64,000 nt of DNA from Spinacia oleracea (Eukaryota; Streptophyta; Magnoliopsida; Caryophyllales; Amaranthaceae): positions 8,184,001 to 8,248,000 of the forward strand of contig NC_079490.1 of the NCBI RefSeq assembly GCF_020520425.1, written 5' to 3'. The translations under genes and the position numbers were made by a program. Of this stretch, positions 1 to 10,134 are shown in pieces. Every line of letters starts with the position of its first letter. Positions within the stretch are counted from its first letter, which is position 1. The notes under the pieces are model-generated. The model was not told where the DNA came from, made no database searches, and saw only the letters and a list, made by a program, of their open reading frames with translations.

Positions 1-2353
1 TAAATATTTGCAATTCTTGTTGATAAATCTTGAATTTTTTATTGACCTACTGTATATGTTTAACAAGTTTGAATGCCTAGCCTTGTTAATTATGCAATCT
101 AATTTGTAATTATGATTAATTTGTTGAAATTCGAATAATTTAGAATTGATTTGATTTTCATAATTAATTAATAATTTAATTAGATACATATGATTAAAAA
201 CCACCATAAAAATTGTTAATTTGTGTTAAAATTTAAATTTTAATGACCTAGATTTGAATCCATGTTAATCGGAAATTAATTAATTAATAAATTTTTTGAT
301 TTTTCGCCCTAAAATTATGAAATTAATATGTTTTATTAATTTGTCATTAATTTTGAATTAAAAATTTAAAATTTTTATGCGACTCGCTCATAAAACTTGC
401 ACGCACAAAGCAATGGTCGCTACGTGCTACCCTTAAGGGGTGTTGTATAGTGCGGACATGCGACGACGAGCAAGGGAGCTCGTCGCCCATGCGGTACGAA
501 TGCAGCGAGCAAGGGCATGGTGCACGAGCACAAGGCAGCAGCCCTGCCTTGTGTCGTGGGCTGTGTGCGATGGGCGAGTGGGCAAAGGCGAAAGCAAGGC
601 ACGAGCAGTCGCGTGTGGGCAGCAAGCGAGCTGCGCCACAGCGCGCACTGCCTCGCGCGCAGCGAGCGCGCAGCGAGCGCCTGCTCGCATGCTACTGCCT
701 CGTGCGATGAGCGCAAGCTCGCGTGCGACGAGGGCAGGCGCGCAGCGAGCCAGAGGCCAAGCGTGCCTCGGATGCCTTGCGATGGAATGCAGCAGCAGAT
801 GCGACGCAGCGCATGGGCTGCGCGCACATGGCCAGCGATGGCTGCGTGCGTGTGGCCTATGGCTGTGCGTTGCGTGGTGATGTTGCGTCACGATTAGATC
901 GTTCTTAAAATTTTAATTTGAAATTTTCAGTTTACGTAATTTTAATTAATTTTAAAATTAATAATTTAAATTATTTTCTTGGATTTTAAGTTTGAATATT
1001 ATAATTATAATAAATTTCATTTATTCTACTTATTTTACTAAAATTAAAATCATGAATTAATTTAAATACGACTGAAAATAAAATAAAATTTGTGGATTCA
1101 ATTATAAATTTATATGAGCTTTAAATTTTAATTAAATTTGTATGTTTCCGGTTAGACTAGAAATACATTTTTATGTTTAAAATTAGTAAAGCATATGAAT
1201 TTATTGGTTTAAGTGGGAGCCCTTTTAGTCATAAACTCTTGATTAGGTCTACAAATCCTTAAGGTTAAAACAACTTGATTAGAATTAATAAGCACTGAAT
1301 AATTTGTAGATTATTGGTGCCCTTGATTAATTGCTGCAAATATTTATGTGATGCATAACGTGTTTTACTAACCAGCTATGTGGGCCATTCATGATAATGA
1401 ATGGGTGAATGGTATATATTGTATATGTACTGTTTTGCAAGTTATGAAGTGACTAGTATGGCCCAAATAGGATAGAAAATATGGTCTGCGTACCATTAAT
1501 TTGAATGTAATTGGTCTAATGCACCAAATTTGTTTTTCAATTTAAATATGGTCTGCGTACCATCAAATAGTTGTAATTAGTTTAATTATAGCTTATCCTA
1601 TTTGAAGAAAATGGCGCCTCCCACGGTGAAATTCAAGACGAAGTTTCCATTTTCAAGACGGATTTTGAAGTTGAAGCTTCAAGATGAAGTCTGGCCATAC
1701 TAGATCACATTTATCTTATGCATGTTTTAAGTTATTTATTGCTTTTAAATATGTCTTAAATATGCATGAGATCAAAGCTTGATTATGTTGCATGATTAAG
1801 GATTTTAGTTCACTTAAAATCTAACCAACATAGTAAGAGCCTTAAGTTCCAAACTTAAAAATTGAGTTAAAAGGTGCCATGCCAAAATATACACTTGCTT
1901 AGATATCCTTTACATCAATCTAGTAATAGTTTTCGCTCAGCGAGGTGTTACTTATTGGTCCTAAAGGGGCAAGGTACACAAATAATTGTGGGTACATGTT
2001 AGTTTTGGTGAAACTCAACGATATAAGTAAGGAGTCCTTTTATGTCGTGGCAAAATCGATAGGTTTACCTAATAAGTTCTTAGACGTACCTATCAACCAA
2101 GAGTAGTTTCTAGACTATTAGCAAAAGGTTTTTGCTTACCTAAGATGTTTTAGGATTAAGTCGACAAACTGTGCTTAATTCTTCAATGATTTTAGAATCT
2201 TGGAATCATTTTATTCACACCTGCCGGAACACATAACTTGAATAAAATGCTTAATGAACATTGAATTATGCATGTATGCTAGTATTTAAGTTTATTAAGA
2301 GAAACTGTGAATGGTTATTTATTTGTTTATTCTTTTCAATTGTAGTTTTAACT
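1..2353 (+). other. Copia leader / 5' untranslated region
   Basis: This stretch precedes the gag start and contains no plausible gene. It is AT-rich except for a sharply GC-rich island at about 436-890. A 20-base motif around GGTCTGCGTACCAT occurs twice, near 1491 and 1546. A primer binding site is not visible, as expected if the 5' LTR and its junction lie left of the window. The open frame containing gag extends upstream to 2261, but the Met at 2354 (MANNN) is the usual type of gag start. Confidence 0.6.
436..890. repeat. GC-rich low-complexity island in Copia leader
   Basis: About 450 bases of GCGCAGCGAGC-like imperfect short repeats sit abruptly inside AT-rich leader. Open frames of 60-150 codons occur here on both strands and in several frames and give Ala/Arg/Cys-rich translations. 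This is the signature of base composition, not of coding. The 3' LTR of the same element carries a comparable island at about 7815-8010. Confidence 0.75.
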
Positions 2354-5300
2354 ATGGCAAACAACAATCAAAACATCATCATGGGTTCTGAGCTTATGGT
2401 CAAGCTGAACCTGACAAATTTTCTTGAATGGGAAGCTAAGCTAGTTGAAATAGTCAGACTCAATGGACTTGAGTATGTACTATTACATCCCATGCCAAGC
2501 TACTATGCCAGAGACATGACCCCTGAAAGATTTTTCGCCTGGGATGCGGATCTCAAAAAGGTTATGAGTCTCATGCTGAACAATATCCCTGATGAATGGG
2601 CTAGAAGGTTTGTAGCTTATGAACCTTTTATGCTCATCAAGAATCTGAGGGATATCTGTCGTGGAAGCACGGAGGACAGGGACCTGAACGTCCATGAGTT
2701 GATTGAATCAATGTCTGGTCTAAAGGTTAGTTCTCCCAACAGGTGTTATAGGATGGAAGTCCTAGAAACACATGTTCAGCTCCTTCGCACTAAACAGAGG
2801 GTAGGCGTCCCACTAAGGTTCCATGTGGATCTTATGCGTTCATATTTTGATCGCCTAAGTCTACTAGGAACGCCAATAAGCGAAAGGATGGCAGTCTCTA
2901 TCTTGCTCAATTCACTACACAGTGGGTTTGGTCGCTTCAAGCAACTATACCTAAGTGAACCAAGAGACGAAACAGTTGCAGAATTTGTTCACCTTGTCAG
3001 AAAGGCTGAGATAATACTGGACTGTGAAGCCAAAGATTTACTCAAGGCTAGAGGGAGACCGTTCAAGAAAAGTGGAAAGTCCAAGGGCAATGCTAAATCA
3101 AAGCAGGACAAGTCCACATCAAGCTGTCTTTATTGTAATGGAATGGGCCATTACAAAAGAGAATCTCCAAAGCTAAAGGAAGATCAGAAGAACGGAACAG
3201 TCGTTCCATCTTCAGGTATTTTCGTTATAGATTGTATACTTGCTAATTCAACTTCTTGGGTATTAGATACAGGTTGTGGCTCACACTTATGTTCTAATCC
3301 ACATGGACTAAGAAGAAGTAGAAAGTTAAGCAAGGGTGAAGTCGACCTACGAGTGGGAAATGGAGCACGGATTGCTGCATTAGCTGTAGGAACTTATTAT
3401 TTGTCGTTGCCCTCTGGGCTAGTTTTGGAACTGGAAGAGTGTTTCTATGTTCCAAGTCTTACTAAAAGCATCATTTCAGTTTCTTGCTTAGATGCTAAGG
3501 GATTTTCCTTTTTAATAAAAGACAATAGTTGCTCGTTTTATTTTAAAGAGATGTTTTATGGATCTGCTAGATTAGTCAATGGACTTTATTTATTAGATCA
3601 CGACAAACAAGTTTATAACATAAATACCAAAAAGGCCAAAAAGGATGATTCAGATCTCACCTATCTGTGGCATTGTCGATTAGGCCATATTAACTTGAAA
3701 CGCTTAGAAAGACTTCAAAAGGAAGGAATTCTAGAACCATTTGACTGAGAGGATTATGGTAAATGCGAATCATGTTTACTTGGCAAAATGACAAAGCAAC
3801 CTTTCTCTAAAGTTGGAGAAAGAGTAAATGAACTATTGGGTTTAATCCATACAGATGTATGTGGACCAATGAGTACAAATGCTAGAGGTAGTTTCAGCTA
3901 CTTTATCACTTTCACTGATGACTTCAGTAGATATGGTTATGTCTACCTAATGAAGCATAAGTCTGAATCCTTTGACAAATTCAAGGAATTCCAGAGTGAA
4001 GTAGAGAATCAATTAGGCAAGAAGATTAAGGCACTGCGGTCTGATAGAGGCGGTGAATATCTGAGCTATGAATTTGATGACCATCTGAAAGAATGTAGAA
4101 TTCTATCAGAATTGACTCCTCCTGGAACACCACAATGGAACGGTGTGTCGAAACGGAGGAACAGAACCTTGCTAGACATGGTCAGGTCAATGATGGGTCA
4201 GGCCGAACTTCCAATAGAATTTTGGGGACATGCACTAAATACAGCTGCACTCACTATAAATAGAGCTCCGTCTAAAGCTGTTGAAAAGACTCCATATGAG
4301 TTATGGTTTGGAAAGCCTCCAAATGTGTCTTTTCTTAAGATTTGGGGATGTGAAGTATACGTCAAGCGATTAATTTCAGACAAACTTCATCCAAAATCTG
4401 ACAAATGTATCCTTGTGGGCTATCCAAAGGAAACAAAGGGGTATTACTTCTACAATACATCTGAGAACAAGGTGTTTGTTGCTCGAGATGGTGTCTTTTT
4501 GGAGAAAGATCACATTTCCAAAATGACAAGTGGGAGAAAAGTAGACCTCGAAGAAATTCGAGTCGAACAACATACTCTAGAGAATGCTCAAGATGACATT
4601 CAGGATGAAACTCAGAGATCTTTAGAAGTATCTGGTGAGAATCATGGTCAATCTAGAGATGTAACCCCGCGTAGATCGCAAAGATATAGATCTCAACCGG
4701 AAAGGTACTTAGGTATTTTGACGAACGAGAGCTATGACGTTCTATTACTTGAAAGTGATGAACCTGCGACTTACAAACAAGCTATGACGAGCCCTAGCTC
4801 CAAGCAATGGCAAGAAGCCATGCAATCTGAATTAGACTCCATGTCTGAAAACCAAGTATGGGATTTGGTCGATTTTCCAGATGGCTACCAAGCCATTGGA
4901 AGCAAATGGGTTTTCAAACTGAAAAAGGACAAGGATGGAAAACTTGAAGTTTTCAAAGCTAGATTGGTTGCAAAAGGTTACAGGAAAGTCCACGGTGTGG
5001 ATTATGATGAAACCTTTTCACCAGTTGCAATGCTAAAGTCTATTCGGATAATGTTAGCAATCGCTGCATATTACGATTACGAAATATGGCAGATGGATGT
5101 CAAAACTGCTTTCTTAAACGGCGTTTTAACATAAACTGTGTTCATGACACAGCCTGAAGGTTTTGAGGATCCAAAGAATGCTAAAAAGGTATGCAAGCTA
5201 AAGAAATCAATCTATGGATTGAAGCAGGCATCAAGGAGCTGGAATATACGTTTTGATGAAGCAGTCAGTGACTTTGGTTTCATCAAGAACGCAGACGAAT

Positions 5301-6340
5301 CTTGTGTATACAAGAAGGTCAGTGGGAGCAAAATTTATTTCCTAGTATTATATGTCGACGACATATTACTTATCGGAAATGACATTCCTATGTTGAACTC
5401 TGTCAAGATTTGGCTTGGGAAATGTTTTTCGATGAAGGATCTAGGAGAAGCACAGTACATATTGGGCATCAAGATTTACAGAGATAGATCTAAAAAGATG
5501 ATTGGACTTAGTCAAAGCACTTATATCAATAAGGTGCTTGATAGGTTCAAGATGGCAGACTCCAAGCGAGGCTACCTACCCATGTCTCATGGAATAACTC
5601 TAAGCAAGACTCAGTGCCCAAAAACACTTGATGAGCGTAGACGAATGAATGGGATTTCATATGCATCATTGATTGGTTCAATAATGTATGCTATGATATG
5701 TACACGCCCGGATGTTGCGTACGCACTCAGTGCTACGAGCAAATACCAGTCAGACCCAGGAGAGGCGCATTGGACTGCTGCCAAGAATATTCTGAAGTAC
5801 CTGAAAAGGCACAAAGATGACTTCCTGGTCTATGGTGGAGATGATGAATTAATTGTTAAAGGCTATACGGACGCAAGTTTCCAAACCGACAAAGATGATT
5901 TCAGATCACAGTCTGGGTTTGTCTTCTGCCTCAACGGAGGTGCAGTAAGCTGGAAAAGTGCTAAGCAAAGCACCATTGCGGATTCTACAACTGAAGCGGA
6001 GTACATTGCTGCACATGAAGCAGCAAAGGAAGCTATATGGCTAAGGAAGTTCATAGGCTAACTTGGTGTAGTCCCCTCCATTAAAGGACCAATAGCCCTG
6101 TATTGTGATAATAACGGAGCTATTGCACAGGCAAAGGAGCCTAGACACCACCAGAGAGTCAAGCATGTACTTCGTAGATTTCACCTTCTACGAGAGTTCG
6201 TTGAAAGAAAAGAAGTCGAGATAAGCAAGATTGGAACTGATGACAACATATCAAATCCATTGACTAAACCTCTGCCGCAGGCGAAGCACAACTCGCACAC
6301 TGCAGCTATGGGAATCAAGCATATTGGAGAATGGCTTTGA
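2354..6340 (+). pseudogene. Copia gag-pol polyprotein, three in-frame stops
   Basis: One continuous reading frame encodes gag, a zinc knuckle (CLYCNGMGH, near 3124), aspartic protease (WVLDTGCGSH, near 3257), GAG-pre-integrase (LWHCRLGH, near 3665), integrase core, reverse transcriptase (YVDD, near 5350) and RNase H (TDASFQTD and STTEAEYIAA). The whole frame is kept, with no frameshift, but stops occur at 3746-3748 (TGA), 5132-5134 (TAA) and 6059-6061 (TAA). The last zinc-knuckle Cys is Ser (codon 3164-3166), and the integrase catalytic Glu appears to be Lys (codon 4151-4153, SKRRN where relatives have AERRN). The copy is therefore non-autonomous. The final stop is at 6338-6340. Confidence 0.92.
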
Positions 6341-7208
6341 TATCCTTGTTTAATGTTTTAAAGTTTTAGAGTTTAAATCTTTGTAAAACATTATTGGTTA
6401 ATCATTCACAATAAATGAATAAAATTCATTTTTCCATTTAATTTGTGGTTTATTAAATGATGAGTCCCTTCAATTTGACGATATATTCAAGATAGACTGC
6501 CAGGACCAGTCCTGTGACTAAGAAATGTCTATCAAGTGAACTTGAATGTCAAAGGTTGAAAATGGTCCCTAGTCGGAGTTTTCTATAAAATTGGACGCAT
6601 AGAAAACGTTAGACGACTAGAATGCAAGATGACTAGTAGTTCTGTTTCTTGAACTATGTGGACATGGCAATGTCATAATCATTTGCATAGATACTTACTT
6701 TGGGAAGACTAGTATCGGATAGACCTATGAAACTTTACTGTAAGAGATGAAAATCTGTCATAAGTAAATTTCATTAAATTATTAGACACTAAATCCTCAA
6801 TACCTGAGTGATTTGAGATTACTTGTTTGAGAACTGGTTGCTTTGACGTTGACCAACCGTCGCACCGTAAAAGGAGGCTATAAAGGCAACGCTCAGGTAA
6901 TCACCTATCAAACGAAGTCTAATCTCAAGATCGCAAGATTGGGATTGTCCTCCCATAAATCGGGATGAGATGCTTAAAAGTTGTACAAGGCCACTCGGAG
7001 AGCTAGAAACTGTGAAATGCATGGTCGTGCTCGGATGAATCATAGGCTATACTATGATTATCTGTTTATTTGATCAGTTGAACTCTGAAACCGAGAAACA
7101 CCTATGGACATAATAAGGATGACAACTCTTACCTTATGTTCAAGAGCAAGCATCGAGCGACAAAGGAATTAGGAAATGCACACTTGTCCCTAAGGACAAG
7201 TGAGAGAC
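6341..7208 (+). other. Copia 3' untranslated region up to LTR
   Basis: No gene is visible between the gag-pol stop and the LTR. The stretch ends in a purine-rich run (AAGGACAAGTGAGAGA, about 7192-7207) immediately before the LTR TG. This is the position and composition expected for the polypurine tract that primes plus-strand synthesis. Confidence 0.6.
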
Positions 7209-7519
7209 TGAAGGAAATAGTGCCCTTGGTCCAAGTATGCATTCAATGTTAAGTCTAATAAATGCGGTTCAGTATTAATTAACAAGTTAATAATTCAGTG
7301 AGATCAAGTGAGCTGAATGCCTAGCTAGAGGCCGCTTCAGTTCAAGTGGAATTAATGATATTAATCCACACCTTACTCTTGACTGAACCCGTAGGGTCAC
7401 ACAAATAGTACGTAAACGGATCAAGTATTTAATGGCATTAAATACTCTATCTATGGATATTCGGAATCGACGGATCTTGGTTTCGGTGGGAGCTGAGATC
7501 GTCACAAGCAAGAAATGAA

Positions 7520-7760
7520 TACTCCGGAAACGATGATATTGCTGGAAACAGAAATATGGATCGTATCGGAAATATAAATATTATCCAAGTCGTAGATGTT
7601 GCCGGAAACGGAAACATGGTACGTATCGGAAAATATTATCGGAAATGGAAATATTGCCAGAATCGGAAATATTGCCGGAAACGGAAATATTAAATATTTG
7701 TTCGAAACGGAAATTAATTCTGGAATCGGAAATATTAAATATTGTTCGTATCGAAAATGA
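7520..7760. repeat. Short imperfect GGAAACGGAAAT-type repeats in LTR U3
   Basis: Variants of CGGAAATATTGCCGGAAACGG recur many times with short, irregular spacing. They lie upstream of the TATA-like box, so they fall in the probable U3 enhancer region of the LTR. Whether they bind a factor is unknown. Confidence 0.6.
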
Positions 7761-8143
7761 ATTCTGGAATCAGGAATTTAATCGGAAGCGTATCGTACGA
7801 ATTAGCATCGGACGAGGCCCAGCACGAAGCCAGGCCATCGCCCAGCGAGCCGCAGGCGCCAACGCACGCCTCGACCAGGCCCAGCGCAAGGCCAGGCCCA
7901 GCCAAGGGCACGCGCGCGCGAGAGCACAGCAGCGTGGGCCGAGCGTTGTGCGCCTGGCGTGGGCCGCAAGGCTTGCGCGGGTGCACGGCTCGTGCAACGC
8001 TTGTGCGAGAATCCTAATCCTATTGGAATTCGTGCAAAGATTAAATCCTAATCCTAATAGATTGATTTTGTTATTTAGAGTCCTAATAAGATTCTAACTA
8101 GCAAATCCACATCCTAGTAGGATTACAATTCCTTTTCCATACC

Positions 8144-8154
8144 CCTATAAATAG
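8144..8154 (+). promoter_or_regulatory. TATA-like box of the Copia LTR
   Basis: CCTATAAATAG matches a plant TATA consensus and lies in the middle to right part of the LTR, downstream of the short-repeat region. It is the best candidate for the element's own transcription start region (U3/R boundary a few tens of bases downstream). Confidence 0.55.
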
Positions 8155-8509
8155 GTGCCTAGGGTCACAATTTATGGGTACGATTGAAGTATTCAAAAGG
8201 GTAAGTTTTGAAAGAAAAATTCAGCCACACTCTTGCAAACACATAGCCGAAATTCCTAAGCACCTTAAGGGCGATTCTAGTTGGTCTAACTTGAGGCGGA
8301 TCCGGACGTACTGTGGACTATCTACGGAGGGACGACATTTGGAGTCCTAAAGATTTGTTCTTGTTCGGTTCGGGCGCAGCTAGGGAAGGCACGCTACAAC
8401 ATGTATGCATCTATTCTATGCTAAATGATTATGTGTAAATAATATGCTTTCCTGGCTTTATGGTTTTTCCGCATGATTTATGTATTGTCATATGTATCAT
8501 ATCCTAACA

Positions 8510-8633
8510 GTAATTTGCCTTGTTTAAATAAAAAATAGAGGACTCTCAATGCACATTAATTAATTGTTAAAACACGTGCAAAATACTAAACGTAAATAAC
8601 TAAAAGAGACGGGGGTATAGTTATAGTGCTAGA
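8510..8633 (+). repeat. Short segment homologous to 52666-52786
   Basis: GTAATTTGCCTTGTTTAAAT and the following roughly 115 bases align with 52666-52786 with scattered differences. It directly abuts the Copia LTR on the left and a Stowaway MITE on the right, so it is host or older repeat sequence into which both inserted. The repeat family is not recognised. Confidence 0.7.
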
Positions 8634-8917
8634 TACTCCCTCCGTATTTTAAAAAAGAGATACATTTTCCTTAAATGACCGTATTTTAAAAAGATATACA
8701 CTTTCCTTTTTTGACATATTTTAGTCTCCACTTCCACTTCCAATTATATTAATATTTCTCTCTTTCTTGTGATCCAACACTTACTCACATTATCTTTTTA
8801 GTATAATAAATAATTCACCCACTAACCTACTTTTATCTTATTTTTATAAATTCAACTCACTCTTCTAAAACTATGTACAGATCAAAGTGTATCTCTTTTT
8901 AAAACACAGAGGGAGTA
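8634..8917. mobile_element. Stowaway-type MITE (Tc1/mariner)
   Basis: Terminal inverted repeats start CTCCCTCCGT and end ACAGAGGGAG. The complementarity continues through TTTTAAAAAAGAGATAC on the left and GTATCTCTTTTTAAAA on the right. The element proper is 8636-8915 and is flanked by TA on both sides (8634-8635 and 8916-8917), the Tc1/mariner duplication. It has no coding capacity. Confidence 0.85.
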
Positions 8918-9039
8918 ATAGATACTGCCTACAATTACTTTGCATTCCGTTGCAACTATAAATGAAAGGAAATACAACACTCTATGAGACTAGCCATACA
9001 AGCCTTGAATACAATACTCTATGAAAGAAAATACAATAC

Positions 9040-9112
9040 TCTATGTTGGTGGATTTGGTGGAGAATTCACCTTTGGAGGTCACAGGGTCGAGCCCTTTCA
9101 ATTGCAAAATGC
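9040..9112 (+). repeat. Possible tRNA-derived SINE head
   Basis: The segment has a weak A-box-like start (GGTGGATTTGGTGGAGAATT) and a B-box-like GGTCGAGCCC about 35 bases later, the spacing of an internal polymerase III promoter. No poly(A) or duplication was identified and the flank is an ordinary intergenic stretch with short ACTCTATGA repeats, so this is a weak call. Confidence 0.25.
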
Positions 9113-9299
9113 TTGGAAGTGACTCAAACGAAGACCTGCGTAAGTGGACTGGTTAGACATAACTTGACTTTGTTTAGTAGAAAAATTACACGAAAGTTGA
9201 CTAGCCATGACTTGGATCATCCAAAATGGGATCAGTTTGTAGTGAACTTTATTAGGAATAACGTGGTAGATACCTCACTAAGCTAGTGGCTATTGCCGT

Positions 9300-10134
9300 G
9301 TACGCTATGCGCTTTGATTCTTCTCTAATCGATCATTCAATCTCTACCATGGAAACTTGGGGAAATCAGAAAAGTCTACAGCCTTTGTAATTATCTTCAC
9401 TCTCCAATCTTTCTATTCACCATTATCGTGTTTAACTTAAGGTACTTCCTTTCTTTCTGCACTAATTTTGTACTTTTTATTTTAATTTTGATCAATTTTT
9501 ATTTGGAGTATCCAATTGAATTTCAGTTGTAGTTGGGTGATAGGTAACATGGAAAATCGCACATTCTTCTGCCAAATTTTCTGTTAATTGTTGATTTTAG
9601 CTCAAAAATCAGGGAATACCCATTTGAATTAGTTTGCTGCAGTAAATTTTTTACTTGGTATGTGAAAAGTTCTTGATTTTAAGTTCAGATTGATTATTTA
9701 ATACTCTTTGATAATTAGTTTTCAGCATCAATCGGTAGCAGTGATTTCTTATTTGGTGTATGAATAATTAAAAAAAAGTCATGCTTTTAAGTTCAGATTT
9801 ATTCTTTGATATATAACATCAATTGGTAATTTGTTGGGTAAATGGGGTTTTTCTTTGTGGCAGTAATTTGGAATATGAGAAAAAGTTCCTGCCTTTAATT
9901 TCAGTTTTGTTCTTTGATACCCTTTCTGAGTTATTTTCTAGCATGAATTGGTGTTTTGTTGGGTAAATGGGTTTTGCTAGGATTGGAGTTTCTGGGATAG
10001 AATTCATTTTCAAAGTTTGATCATCAACCGTGAATTCATGATTTAGCTTCTGCTTCATGGAATATCTGTAATCAACTTGTGATGATATAGAGCATAATTT
10101 TCCAATTCAACCCTCTTTTTATACAGGAACTTCT
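9300..10134 (+). other. Upstream region / 5' untranslated part of the RGLG gene
   Basis: No coding exon is visible. A short upstream frame of 13 codons begins at the ATG in CTACCATGGAAACTTGG (about 9350) and stops at TAA. The acceptor ATACAG at 10121-10126 opens the first recognised coding exon, so at least one upstream non-coding or short coding exon must exist in this stretch or to its left. Confidence 0.4.

Larger units (their letters stand above)
1..8509 (+). mobile_element. Ty1/Copia LTR retrotransposon, left end outside window
   Basis: The segment holds a long AT-rich leader, a gag-pol reading frame in Copia order (gag, protease, integrase, reverse transcriptase, RNase H), an approximately 870-base 3' untranslated stretch and a 3' LTR. 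No matching 5' LTR is visible at the left, so the element starts before base 1. The base run after the LTR (GTAAT) is a candidate target-site duplication, but the left copy is not in the window. The coding frame has three stops and at least two changed key residues, so the copy cannot move on its own. I did not assign a Copia lineage. Confidence 0.9.
7209..8509 (+). repeat. Copia 3' LTR (1301 bp)
   Basis: The boundaries are TG (TGAAGGAAATAG) at the left and CA (ATCCTAACA) at the right. The left part contains repeated CGGAAATATTGCCGGAAACGG-type motifs (about 7520-7760), followed by a GC-rich island (about 7815-8010) and a TATA-containing segment. I cannot compare it with a 5' LTR because that copy is outside the window, so the exact right edge rests on the CA end and on the homologous uninterrupted sequence at 52666. 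Confidence 0.8.

Noticed and set aside
347..908. Seven overlapping open frames of 60-152 codons on both strands
   Set aside because: They coincide with a GC-rich low-complexity island, run in several frames at once and give Ala/Arg/Cys-rich translations; this is composition, not coding.
7645..8097. Open frames of 75-150 codons in the Copia LTR
   Set aside because: They lie across the LTR GC-rich island and short repeats and have no recognisable domain.
8984..9286. 100-codon plus-strand frame
   Set aside because: It overlaps a SINE-like segment, lacks any domain, and sits in intergenic repeat sequence.
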